Assembly: GCA_016866935.1 (NCBI GenBank)
Contig: VGKS01000002.1
Span: 1 to 47,451 of the forward strand
DNA: 47,451 nt
Direction of reading: 5' to 3'
From: Candidatus Pacearchaeota archaeon
GTDB taxonomy: Archaea > Nanobdellota > Nanobdellia > Pacearchaeales > GW2011-AR1
The position numbers and the translations under genes were made by a program. Shown piece by piece: positions 1-8,921 of this stretch; position 1 is the first letter of the stretch, and every line of letters begins with the position of its first letter. The notes beneath the pieces were generated by a model. It made no database searches. It saw only the letters and a program-made list of their open reading frames with translations, and was not told the origin of the DNA.

Positions 1-179
1 AAAAACCGCTCCCTATCACAATAGATTCACTTACCTGAGAATTATATATTATAAAAGGAGTTATCTCATTTATTATAATCCCTGAATCTGGTTGTAGTAA
101 GACTCTTTTATCAATAAATAAAAAAGTAAGAATTGCGACAAAAAATAAAAATTGAAAGAATTAATATCAAACTCTTCAT
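1..179 (-). CDS. Partial membrane/secreted protein running off the window edge, apparently frameshifted
   Basis: Reverse strand ATG at 177-179 starts MKSLILILSIFIF; one frame over it continues VAILTFLFIDKRVLLQPDSGIIINEITPFIIYNSQVSESIVIGSGF to the window edge. The frames join at a T6 run (+ strand A6, 140-145). Confidence 0.4.
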
Positions 180-225
180 ATAGATATAAGAATTTTAGTC
201 TATAAATAGCTTATTTTAAGCAATT

Positions 226-1356
226 TCAATCAAATCTGTTGTTGATATAGTCAATTAATGAGTTCCCATTAAGTTTTATTGTAGATGGCCCGTTCCTAAT
301 ATAAAACTCCTCTACACCATTATCTTTCAAGAAGACTCTTTTATTGCTAGAAATACATTCTATTTTCAAAATCTTTTTACTCTCTATTTCAAACAATTCA
401 TAATTAACAAAATGCATAAAATGAGGTCCAATAGCGTTCTTTATCATATTATTCAAATGCAGTTTCAATTTATCATCACTTACAAAAGCATCTTTATCTA
501 AACCTAAAATATCTCCATTATCATTTACTCCGACAATCAAAGTTCCCCCATCAGTGTTCAAATATGCAACAATAGTCTTTAGTATAGAGTTTTCAATATT
601 CTTATCAGTAGAATTAGTATGTAAATTAGTTCTCAAAGAAGATTTGAATTCCAATTTTACACCTTCCCCAGAAGAGATTAGAGATTTTATCTTTTCATCA
701 TCATATTTTTTCTCGGAGTTAAGCAACTTAGGATTTTTCCTCATTAAGCCAACTATTAACCCACTCATGGGATTTATCAGCCCTTTTTTCTTGTAAATAT
801 ATCCTAAAGAAGAAACAAACAAAGCAGATGCACCGGTTATTATCAAATCAATTGCAACAACTCCCGTTCCAATCTGTTGCAAACCAAATCCAAATATATT
901 ATCTAAAGAAAATTCTAGAACTTCCCAGATAGCTCCAAGGGTGAAAGATAGAGCAAAAGCCAAAGTTACAACCATAAACGGGCTTGAGTTAAGATGCTCG
1001 TGTTCTTCAAGAACTAAGACCACTGTCAAACCAATGAAACTAAGTGCAATTGTAGCTATTGTTTTTAGTAGAATATCCCACCACCACAAATTAGCAAAAG
1101 CACCTCTTACCTCTCCTAAGAATAATGCTCCATAAATTACTAAGATTATAGTTATCTGTACTTCGCTTCCAGTCTTTATTCCAAATTTGTTCAAGAGTCT
1201 TGGAGTGAATGTAGAGACAAAAGCGAATATGCAGAAAGCCATTGCCAAATCTCTTCCTCTAAAGAAGGCACTTATAAATCCCAATATTAAAACCAACCTA
1301 ACGGCATTAGTTACAATCAGCCCAACAGACATTCTAGAAAATATTCTTTTAAGCAT
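226..1356 (-). CDS. N-terminal multi-TM domain (YjdF/DUF2238-like) fused to a C-terminal Schlafen AlbA_2-type domain
   Basis: Several hydrophobic helices with GAIWEVLEF...DLIITGASAL, then GEGVKLEFKSSLR...LKTIVAYLNTDGGTLIVGVNDNGDILGL, the AlbA_2 hallmark. Confidence 0.75.
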   Translation of the reverse strand: MLKRIFSRMSVGLIVTNAVRLVLILGFISAFFRGRDLAMAFCIFAFVSTFTPRLLNKFGIKTGSEVQITIILVIYGALFLGEVRGAFANLWWWDILLKTIATIALSFIGLTVVLVLEEHEHLNSSPFMVVTLAFALSFTLGAIWEVLEFSLDNIFGFGLQQIGTGVVAIDLIITGASALFVSSLGYIYKKKGLINPMSGLIVGLMRKNPKLLNSEKKYDDEKIKSLISSGEGVKLEFKSSLRTNLHTNSTDKNIENSILKTIVAYLNTDGGTLIVGVNDNGDILGLDKDAFVSDDKLKLHLNNMIKNAIGPHFMHFVNYELFEIESKKILKIECISSNKRVFLKDNGVEEFYIRNGPSTIKLNGNSLIDYINNRFD

Positions 1357-1435
1357 AAAAATAAGAATCTCTCAATTATAAAAGAATTTTGATACTAAAC
1401 AATCTCTTTTTAAACTATAAAATAGTCTAATAAAT

Positions 1436-2386
1436 ATGAGAGTAAAGTTTGCATTTTCATCAAGAAAGACTAGAAAGATAGATAGTCATAATAAGCATAG
1501 GCAGGAGTATCCTTCTTTAGCAAGAGAAGTAATCTCATCTTCTGATATAATCCTTGAAGTATTAGATGCGAGATTCATAAAAGAAACAAGAAACTTCAAG
1601 ATGGAAGAATACGCAAGAGAGCATGGAAAATTATTAATTTACATTTTGAACAAAGCCGACCTAGTTGACCATAAAAAAATACAGGAATCAAACGAGTTGG
1701 AAGATATTCAGCCATATATTTTTGTTTCATGTAAAAGAAATCAAGGAAGAAGAGAACTAAGAACATTGATAAAAATTCAGGCAAACAGATTTAAACGTGC
1801 AAGAAAGAAAGAAGCAGAAGAACAAGCAAAAGAAAAGAAAGATGAAGAAGAAAACGAGTTAAAACATTTACAATTACATAAGCACGGAGTAGGATATAAA
1901 AAATTCTTCAAAACTGGTGACGAAGTGCATGTTGGAGTAATAGGTTATCCAAATGTAGGTAAGAGTTCAATAATTAATATGTTAACAGGAAAAGGAGCAG
2001 CAAGAACATCTCCAAAGGCAGGTTTTACAAGAGGAATTCAAAAAGTAAGACTAGCAGAAAAATTAATGCTTCTAGATACACCAGGAGTTATGTCGGATGA
2101 AGATGCAGCAGCTTCACAACTAGCACATTTAAAAAAACATGCAATGATAGGAGTAAGAACCTATGACTCTACAAAGAATCCTGAATTTGTTGTAGCTCAA
2201 ATTATGCATGACAATCCCAATCTATTTGAAAGCCATTATAATATACAGGCAAACGGAGACTCTGAAATATTATTGGAAGAGTTAGGTAAAAAAAGAAGCC
2301 TTCTGCTAAAAGGCGGAATAGTTGATATGGATAGAGTAGCGCGCCTTGTTCTCAAAGACTGGCAATCAGGAAAGATAAGAAAATAA
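1436..2386 (+). CDS. Circularly permuted YlqF/MMR1-HSR1-type GTPase
   Basis: G4 NKAD precedes G1 GYPNVGKSS and G3 DTPG; long Lys/Glu-rich linker between. Confidence 0.85.
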   Translation: MRVKFAFSSRKTRKIDSHNKHRQEYPSLAREVISSSDIILEVLDARFIKETRNFKMEEYAREHGKLLIYILNKADLVDHKKIQESNELEDIQPYIFVSCKRNQGRRELRTLIKIQANRFKRARKKEAEEQAKEKKDEEENELKHLQLHKHGVGYKKFFKTGDEVHVGVIGYPNVGKSSIINMLTGKGAARTSPKAGFTRGIQKVRLAEKLMLLDTPGVMSDEDAAASQLAHLKKHAMIGVRTYDSTKNPEFVVAQIMHDNPNLFESHYNIQANGDSEILLEELGKKRSLLLKGGIVDMDRVARLVLKDWQSGKIRK

Positions 2387-2388
2387 TT

Positions 2389-2646
2389 TTACTTTTCCGT
2401 GTGGAAATCAATATAACCCCTTACATCACAAAGTAAATTAGCAATATTTTCTTGAGAAGTTATGTCATAAGGAACATTCTTTTCAAAAAGTAAAATCTCC
2501 TTTTCCAGATGACTAATTAAATCTTTTTTAGAAGTTGTTACATCACTATTATCTACAACTCCTGCAGGTAAGCTTCCTCCAATCCACTCAACTTCCTCTC
2601 TCGTTAAATTGTAAGCATATTGAAGTCCAAAAATCTTTGAAAACAA
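2389..2646 (-). CDS. Hypothetical protein, 85 aa
   Basis: Open frame convergent with the GTPase gene; no family recognised. Confidence 0.45.
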   Translation of the reverse strand: MFSKIFGLQYAYNLTREEVEWIGGSLPAGVVDNSDVTTSKKDLISHLEKEILLFEKNVPYDITSQENIANLLCDVRGYIDFHTEK

Positions 2647-2828
2647 CCATCAAAAAGTTAGCCAATGGAGAAATAAGTGGAAAACCTCTTACAGAACAAC
2701 TTAGCGGTTTTTATAGTGTAAGAGATGGAAATTACAGAATTATTTACAGAAGTTTTGATGATAAAATTATTCTCTTCGATATGGGCCATAGAAGTAAGGT
2801 TTACAGGGATTTTAATAAAAACCAATGA
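2535..2828 (+). pseudogene. N-terminally truncated RelE/ParE-family toxin
   Basis: SLKTTIKKLANGEISGKPLTEQLSGFYSVRDGNYRIIYRSFDDKIILFDMGHRSKVYRDF matches the RelE core; the usual first strand/helix is absent and the 5' part is antisense to 2389..2646. Confidence 0.6.
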
Positions 2829-2892
2829 TGCGCGGGCTAAAAGTTTAACTCACCATCATATTTAAATCCATTAACTCTTTAATATCTAAAAG

Positions 2893-3240
2893 ATGGCTAA
2901 TCCAGATTTAATCAAGTTTATTCTTGAAGCAAGAAAAAGAGGATTTACAGATATAAAAATTACAGAATCTCCCTTAAGTAATGGATGGTCAATGCATGAA
3001 ATACACTCCGGCTATGAAGCGTTAAGACAACATCATTTCAAGAAAGGAATAACAATCTGGCTCGACAAAGAAATAATAGATTTGTTAGAAAAAAGAGCAA
3101 AAAGAAATTTGATGACGCTTCCAGAGCAGATAGAGGAGATAGTAAGAAGAAGTATTGCTAGCCAAAGGCCAACCCAACAAAAAGAAAAGTTAGATGATAT
3201 GCTTGTCGGCTTATTTTCAAGAAAATACAGAAAGAACTAA
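2893..3240 (+). CDS. Hypothetical protein with ribbon-helix-helix-like segment
   Basis: GITIWLDKEIIDLLEKRAKRNLMTLPEQIEEIVRRS resembles an RHH fold; TATA-like AT-rich upstream region. Confidence 0.6.
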   Translation: MANPDLIKFILEARKRGFTDIKITESPLSNGWSMHEIHSGYEALRQHHFKKGITIWLDKEIIDLLEKRAKRNLMTLPEQIEEIVRRSIASQRPTQQKEKLDDMLVGLFSRKYRKN

Positions 3241-3275
3241 ATCCACCATAAATTAATCTCTCTTATTTATAAAAA

Positions 3276-3473
3276 CTATTTCTTTTTATGATGGTATACG
3301 TGAACTATCTTTCTTTTTCCTGGAATTATTATTCCTACAATAAGTAAAAATAAACTAAGCAAAATTAAAGGAATTCCCAAGATTGCTCCTACTATGGTCG
3401 TGGTCAAAATATAACCTATTAAGAAACAGACTAGAGCACCAATTATCCAAGATGTTCTCATAATAAACTCCAA
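3276..3473 (-). CDS. Small two-TM membrane protein
   Basis: Hydrophobic 65-aa ORF overlapping the 3' end of the ccdA-like gene. Confidence 0.55.
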   Translation of the reverse strand: MEFIMRTSWIIGALVCFLIGYILTTTIVGAILGIPLILLSLFLLIVGIIIPGKRKIVHVYHHKKK

Positions 3474-4231
3474 GTCAATCCGTAATTAGCGCTTGATATT
3501 CCAAAGGTTATTGTTCCATTTGCCCACAATATCAGAGCTATTCCCAACGCTATCATTATCAATCCAATGAATAATCTCATCCATTTCTTCTGTTTGTCTT
3601 TCCATGCTTTAACAGATTCAGCAGAAACTCCAAATGCTACAATACAAAGTATTATTATCAAAGGCAATACAAATATGAAATTGTAAAGCACAAGTAACCC
3701 GAATACTTCCATGCTAAATCCAACTTTTGTGAGTAGCGTTGTAATAGCTAAATAAGGTCCTCCTGTACAAGGTAATTCAACAGCGGCTACGAATATTCCC
3801 AATAATATTGCTCCTGGAACGGATACCTTCCTCACCATTTTCTTTATCTGTTCAGCTCTTCTAGCAGGAATAGCTAAAGTAATTCCTTTACCATACCAGA
3901 AAAAGTCTTTTGCTTCAATTATTCCTAATATAATTACTAAAACTCCAACAACCCAGCTCAAAGGCTCTGAAATATTAAACTTCTGTATGAATACAAGTAG
4001 ACCAAACCCCGCAATTAAATATGTAAGAAATACAGCAGAAATGTAAATCAATCCAACCTTAACCATCTTAGCCTTATTTTTGCTTAATGCAAGGAGGGTA
4101 GAAATAAGTAAAACTAAAACTCCAATGGCGCAAGGATTGATTGAATCAATTGCAGCAGTTAATATAACTATAGGTAAAGCAGGTAAATTAACAGCCATTT
4201 CAGTAACCATGTGTTTAATTTCTTCCTCCAT
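3458..4231 (-). CDS. ccdA: CcdA/DsbD-like cytochrome c biogenesis / thiol-disulfide membrane protein
   Basis: AAIDSINPCAIGVLVLLI and VAAVELPCTGGPYLA paired-Cys motifs; about 6 TM segments. Confidence 0.85.
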   Translation of the reverse strand: MEEEIKHMVTEMAVNLPALPIVILTAAIDSINPCAIGVLVLLISTLLALSKNKAKMVKVGLIYISAVFLTYLIAGFGLLVFIQKFNISEPLSWVVGVLVIILGIIEAKDFFWYGKGITLAIPARRAEQIKKMVRKVSVPGAILLGIFVAAVELPCTGGPYLAITTLLTKVGFSMEVFGLLVLYNFIFVLPLIIILCIVAFGVSAESVKAWKDKQKKWMRLFIGLIMIALGIALILWANGTITFGISSANYGLTWSLL

Positions 4232-4271
4232 TAGAGAAATTTAACAATTGAAAATTAAAGATTTTCATATT

Positions 4272-4691
4272 TTACTTAGCAACTGGAGCAATACATCCAG
4301 AAGCAACAGCAAGCTCTTCAAACGTTGGTTCTCCAATCAAGCGAGTATTAGGATTGTTATTAAATTCAAATGTAGCATATGTTTCTATTCCTTTTTCAAT
4401 GCAAAGTAAGGATTGTTCATTCTCTTTGCGAGGGTCACACTCAACATATTCAATGTATCTAAATCCTTCTCCAAAATTCTTCTTTACCTTAGCACAATGA
4501 GCACACCAGAATGCTCCATACATCACTCCGCCTTTTTCAGTAATACATTGCGCAAAAGTATCAATATCTTCTTGTGCATAAGAAACTCCAGACGAACCAA
4601 TAATAAATAATATAACAATTATAGCAACAACCAATAAAACTCCAATTATCATCATCCCTTTTCCTTTTTTTTGACTTACTTTTTTAACCAT
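4272..4691 (-). CDS. Membrane-anchored thioredoxin-like protein (CAHC), VKOR-associated type
   Basis: N-terminal TM then MYGAFWCAHCAKVKKNFGEGFRYIEYVECDP. Confidence 0.8.
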   Translation of the reverse strand: MVKKVSQKKGKGMMIIGVLLVVAIIVILFIIGSSGVSYAQEDIDTFAQCITEKGGVMYGAFWCAHCAKVKKNFGEGFRYIEYVECDPRKENEQSLLCIEKGIETYATFEFNNNPNTRLIGEPTFEELAVASGCIAPVAK

Positions 4692-5199
4692 TTTTAATTT
4701 TAAAAGACAATATCAAAGATATTATTATTGTTAAGTCCAGAGCTAGGCAAAATATGCAATATGTTTTGAGTATGTAATGCTGTATTAGAAAGAGGTAAAA
4801 TCCATACACTATTGAAAACACCATTATTCCTTTTATCCATTTTGCATTTGCCTCTCTTTTAACAAATAGAAACTTGCTCTTTTTATAGTTTAAGTTTAAC
4901 ATCAGAACGAAAAATAAAGTAAGCAATCCAAGAAAAGCATTAGTTGTTATAAAATCAAAGAAAACATTTATCCCTGAAATATCAATCAAAGGCAAAGGCA
5001 AATTAAAATCAATAGTCAATAAGTATGAAATTCCATCCAAATTTGCATAGGGGCTTTTATTGACAATTCCACAATCCAAATTATTTCCAAAGCTACAGAA
5101 CTTTGAAGCAGTAGCTGAAAAGTGCTCATAAATTAGAAAAGCAGAAATCAGAATTCCAATTATCAGAAATACACTCAATAATTTTCTTTGCTTATACAT
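4684..5199 (-). CDS. Vitamin K epoxide reductase (VKOR) family protein
   Basis: Four TM-like segments, CSFGNNLDCGIVNKSPYANLDGISY and CIFC active-site motif. Confidence 0.85.
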   Translation of the reverse strand: MYKQRKLLSVFLIIGILISAFLIYEHFSATASKFCSFGNNLDCGIVNKSPYANLDGISYLLTIDFNLPLPLIDISGINVFFDFITTNAFLGLLTLFFVLMLNLNYKKSKFLFVKREANAKWIKGIMVFSIVYGFYLFLIQHYILKTYCIFCLALDLTIIISLILSFKIKNG

Positions 5200-5641
5200 T
5201 ATGTTTTTTCTCCCTATCGCGAACGTGGCTTCCTACAATCATTCCGGCACCAATAAGGATAAGGTTCTTGATTATATACTGGCCTTCAAGAGTCATAACA
5301 AAGGGGAACTTTATATAAATTACCTTTGGAAGTAAAATCAAAGGCAAGAAAGTTCCTATCATCTGAAATGCCATTAAAAACAAACCAACTCTAACAAAAG
5401 GTCTATACAATATACAAATTCCTATAGCAACTTCCCACCATCCCAACAAAGGAACAAACCATGAAGAATCAACAAAATAAACAGTTTTAGCTACAAGGTC
5501 ATTAGCACCACCTAATCCAAAAGGTTTCAAAATTCCAAACCAAATAAATACAAGAGCAAGGGAATACTTCAAAAAATAATATCCCCAATGTTTTAACCAA
5601 GCGGTTATCTCTTTATCAATATGATATAGTTTTTTATTCAT
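5192..5641 (-). CDS. DoxX/DUF417-like membrane protein
   Basis: KYSLALVFIWFGILKPFGLGGAND...WWEVAIGICILY; overlaps the VKOR gene start. Confidence 0.7.
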   Translation of the reverse strand: MNKKLYHIDKEITAWLKHWGYYFLKYSLALVFIWFGILKPFGLGGANDLVAKTVYFVDSSWFVPLLGWWEVAIGICILYRPFVRVGLFLMAFQMIGTFLPLILLPKVIYIKFPFVMTLEGQYIIKNLILIGAGMIVGSHVRDREKKHNV

Positions 5642-5724
5642 CTTACCTCAAGACATTATACAAGTAATTGTTTAAAAATCTAATTAATGTAAAAATTTAT
5701 TAAATAAGATTATCAAAAAAGATA

Positions 5725-6239
5725 GTGAATAATCTAATAATCACTGAAAATATTAAATTCAAAGATTATAGCGTTAAAGTAATGTTTTCGATGATGCAGA
5801 CTATTCAAAGTTAAATAATATTACTCAAGTCTATGGATTTATTTTTAATGAAAATAATGATTTACTTATAGTAAAATGCGGAGAGGACAAAGAGTGGTGT
5901 TTGCCCGGAGGTGGACCAGAATCAGAAGATAATGATTGGAAAGAGACATTAATTAGAGAAGTTAATGAAGAAGCCAGCGTAGAAATTAAAGATGTTACTC
6001 CTTCTGGATATATAGAGACAATATCTCTCAATAACCTTTCTCATCCAAGAATTGGAGTAGGAATAAGAGCAGTTGCAAGACTCAAGAAAATAAATAGTCA
6101 AAAAATTGATCCCACAACAGGTACAATCTCTAAAAGAAAATTCATTAAAACAAGTGAATTTTTAGATTATTGTAGATGGTCTAAAAACGGCGAAGCCCAG
6201 TTTAAAATAGCACTAAAAACTCTAAGAACTTTAAAATAA
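5725..6239 (+). pseudogene. Nudix-like hydrolase with an apparent single-base frameshift near 5779-5783
   Basis: GTG 5725 reads MNNLIITENIKFKDYSVKV, then the -1 frame reads NVFDDADYSKLNNITQVYGFIFNENNDLLIVKCGEDKEWCLPGGGPESEDNDWKETLIREVNEEASV. The track start (TTG 5901) lies inside the fold. Confidence 0.6.
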
Positions 6240-6241
6240 AA

Positions 6242-6325
6242 CGCCCAGACCCGGATTTGAACCGGGGAATCCTTTTGGGAAACGGGATTAGCAATCCCGC
6301 GCCGTAACCGCTGGGCCATCTGGGC
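6242..6325 (-). tRNA. tRNA-Ser(GCT)
   Basis: Reverse strand GCCCAGA...TCTGGGC acceptor stem, loop TTGCTAA, long variable arm, GGTTCAAATCC T-arm, G discriminator. Confidence 0.93.
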
Positions 6326-6432
6326 TTTTATAAAAATATGTAATAATAATGACTTTTAAGGTTATCCTTTTCCGAAATGCATACCCTTAAATACCCAAAA
6401 TTATCAAAGTATTTAGGCGAGAGCCAGAACAA

Positions 6433-6702
6433 GTGAACGGAGGATATAGCGAAATGGAAAGACAATTCGGCGGAGAAAGAAGATCATTCGGAGGACCACG
6501 CAGATTTGGCGGTGGACAAAGAAGATTCAATTCTGGACCAAGAGAAATGCACAAAGCAGTTTGCTCAGAATGCAAACAAGAATGCGAAGTGCCTTTCAAA
6601 CCAACTGAAGGAAGACCAGTTCTTTGCTTAAACTGCTTCAAAAAGAAGCGTGAAAGCGAAGGCGGCGGATTCCACAGAAATAACAGAGATTCAGATCATT
6701 AA
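6433..6702 (+). CDS. CxxC-x17-CxxC zinc-ribbon protein with Arg/Gly-rich N-terminus
   Basis: CSEC-x17-CLNC counted directly; GGERRSFGGPRRFGGGQRRF RGG-like N-terminus. Confidence 0.8.
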   Translation: MNGGYSEMERQFGGERRSFGGPRRFGGGQRRFNSGPREMHKAVCSECKQECEVPFKPTEGRPVLCLNCFKKKRESEGGGFHRNNRDSDH

Positions 6703-6716
6703 GATTTAAATCAAAG

Positions 6717-7322
6717 TCAAAAATTATTTTTATTTTTATACAATTTATGGGCAAGGAAAGCCCCCACAAGTGCTCCAAACATGTTGAATATCAAATCAAG
6801 CCCTGTGTTATATAAATCTCCAACTCCAGTTTTATTAAGAGAAACAAATGCGATAAACTCAATTATCTCATTCAAAGCACCAAGGCCCATGCTTCCGAGC
6901 CATGAAATAAAGATTATCAGTTTTGGATTTTTTAATCCACTTGCATTTATTGATTTCAAAAGTTGATATATTAAGAAAGAACATACAAAGAATCCATAGA
7001 AATGGACAACTTGGTCCATCTTCAAAATGTAAAACTGTCCTTCCCCTTCAAATATTTTAATCAGCTTCAGAGAATAAAGAGTTGTTCCATCAATTCTGAA
7101 TCCTCCTGCGACCATATGTAGAATCCCCCAAATAGAGAGCATCCACAAAATTCCATTACTCAATCTGGACTGTTTTAAATTAAGTCCAATTATTGTTCCA
7201 ATAATTACTATTACAAAAATATACCATACAAATTCATAATTATTTATTGAAACATAATAAATAAAAAATCCAAGCAAGTAAATTGCGTTAAAAATCAATA
7301 TCCATAAATGTGACTTTTTCAT
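6717..7322 (-). CDS. YjdF/DUF2238-like membrane protein
   Basis: About 6 TM; MDQVVHFYGFF and GLGALNEIIEFIAF...DLYNTGLDLIFNMFGALVGAF. Confidence 0.7.
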   Translation of the reverse strand: MKKSHLWILIFNAIYLLGFFIYYVSINNYEFVWYIFVIVIIGTIIGLNLKQSRLSNGILWMLSIWGILHMVAGGFRIDGTTLYSLKLIKIFEGEGQFYILKMDQVVHFYGFFVCSFLIYQLLKSINASGLKNPKLIIFISWLGSMGLGALNEIIEFIAFVSLNKTGVGDLYNTGLDLIFNMFGALVGAFLAHKLYKNKNNF

Positions 7323-7389
7323 GTCAAAATTCCTTTATAATATTTAGAATTTTGATCAGGAAAAAAACAAGATATTAAAATTGTTTTTT

Positions 7390-7620
7390 TCATTTTTTTC
7401 CAGACACTTTTTCAGCCCTTTCAATCATTTCTTTCTTTAATCCAATAAAAACTCCTCCATCCTTGGAGCCAATGTATGTATTTTCTCCCGGCTTTATTAT
7501 CTCATTTAACTCATCTAATTCAATATCAATGTGAGTCACAGTAGCTCTAGATTTTCCTTTAAGATGAACATAAACATCAGCTTTGCCCAAATGTATCTTT
7601 CCTTCACTAGGTCCACTCAT
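7390..7620 (-). CDS. Hypothetical protein, 76 aa
   Basis: Intact ORF with AT-rich promoter-like upstream sequence; no family recognised. Confidence 0.55.
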   Translation of the reverse strand: MSGPSEGKIHLGKADVYVHLKGKSRATVTHIDIELDELNEIIKPGENTYIGSKDGGVFIGLKKEMIERAEKVSGKK

Positions 7621-7673
7621 AAATTATTAAGAAAGCCAAACTTTTAAAAGCCTTCCACAGCCAATAATATTAT

Positions 7674-7749
7674 AGCGGGGTGGAGCAGCCTGGAGTGCTC
7701 ACCGGGCCCATAACCCGGAGGTCGCGTGGTTCAAATCCCGCCCCCGCTA
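7674..7749 (+). tRNA. Initiator tRNA-Met(CAT)
   Basis: AGCGGGG...CCCCGCT acceptor stem with A1:T72, anticodon stem with three consecutive G:C pairs around CCCATAA. Confidence 0.9.
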
Positions 7750-7814
7750 TTATTTGTTAATTTTTAGAGAGGGATTTTTCAAATACTTTATATTCTCAAG
7801 AATTATAGAAATTT

Positions 7815-8714
7815 ATGAGTTTCATAAAAAAGGCAGGTGTTTTTGTCCTTGCAGCAATTTCTATATCTCTAATTTTAGTTTTATCCTTCAGTTTCACATT
7901 AAACTCTTTTCTTTATTCTCAAATTTATTTCCAAGCTTTAGAAGAATCAGGAGTTTACGAATCTCTTCAAAATGGAATTGGCTCGGAAGAATTATTCTTT
8001 ATTTATATGCCAAATGGACCAAAGGCATTATTTGAAGACCTATTTTCTAAACTAATGTCTTATCTTAGGTTAGAAACAGATATTCTTGAATTAAAAGTTC
8101 AAATAAACGAAGAAAAACTAAGGAATTTCTTTTTAGATTATATAGGTACACTTCAACAATGTAGTGGTAATCAAGATCCATTTGGAGAAGAACCTTGCCT
8201 GCCAGAAGGAATTGATGTAGAAACATATCTTGACCTATACATAGAAAGTAAAAATCTAAATTTCTTTGATGAAACAGAAGTAGACTTAGTAAATATATAT
8301 GGTATAGAAGAAGGTTCAGAAGGAAGACTAGCAATTGATAGTTTGAGAGAAAAAATAAGTTATTTCAAAACAGCCCACATAATTTCATTCATTATCTTGA
8401 TATTTATATTATCTTTAATTTTCTTGTTACAAAAAAATACAAGAAAGTTCCTAAGAACTATAGGAGTAATTACTATAGTTCCTGCATTTGCACTATACAT
8501 CGCAATTTACTATCTAAGCATTTTAAGGTCAGAGAATATTTTACCATTAAATGACCTGCTTACTCTGTCAATTTACAACGCGGTAAAAGAAGTTCTTTCA
8601 AACAAACTAATGGTTTGCATGATTATTTTGCTAGTTGTAGGAATAAGTTCAATGGTTCTTTCATTTGTAGTAAAACAAAAACAAATCCCCAAGAAAGTTG
8701 TGACTTCAAAATAG
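7815..8714 (+). CDS. Hypothetical membrane protein
   Basis: N-terminal TM, extracytoplasmic-like domain, three C-terminal TM segments. Confidence 0.7.
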   Translation: MSFIKKAGVFVLAAISISLILVLSFSFTLNSFLYSQIYFQALEESGVYESLQNGIGSEELFFIYMPNGPKALFEDLFSKLMSYLRLETDILELKVQINEEKLRNFFLDYIGTLQQCSGNQDPFGEEPCLPEGIDVETYLDLYIESKNLNFFDETEVDLVNIYGIEEGSEGRLAIDSLREKISYFKTAHIISFIILIFILSLIFLLQKNTRKFLRTIGVITIVPAFALYIAIYYLSILRSENILPLNDLLTLSIYNAVKEVLSNKLMVCMIILLVVGISSMVLSFVVKQKQIPKKVVTSK

Positions 8715-8748
8715 AAACTTTTATATATCTTAAAATTTTCAAATAATT

Positions 8749-8871
8749 ATGTGTATGGCATGTCCTTCAGAGAGAGTATCGCAATATGCTCGTACTAGTG
8801 AAAACAGTCCTGAAATGATGATAGTCCCAAGAAAATATATGAATCAGCAAGGATACAGACAAACAGCTTAA
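8749..8871 (+). CDS. Small ORF, 40 aa (not in track)
   Basis: MCMACPSERVSQYARTSENSPEMMIVPRKYMNQQGYRQTA; preceded by TTTTATATATCTTAAAA. Confidence 0.4.
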   Translation: MCMACPSERVSQYARTSENSPEMMIVPRKYMNQQGYRQTA

Positions 8872-8921
8872 TTTACAAGAATTTCAATAATCTTTAAATA
8901 AGAAATTAATCTCCTTAATTT

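Noticed and set aside
554-1381. Plus-strand ORFs 554..796, 941..1135, 1187..1381
   Set aside because: Antisense to the well-supported AlbA_2 fusion gene, with no recognisable domain or own start context.
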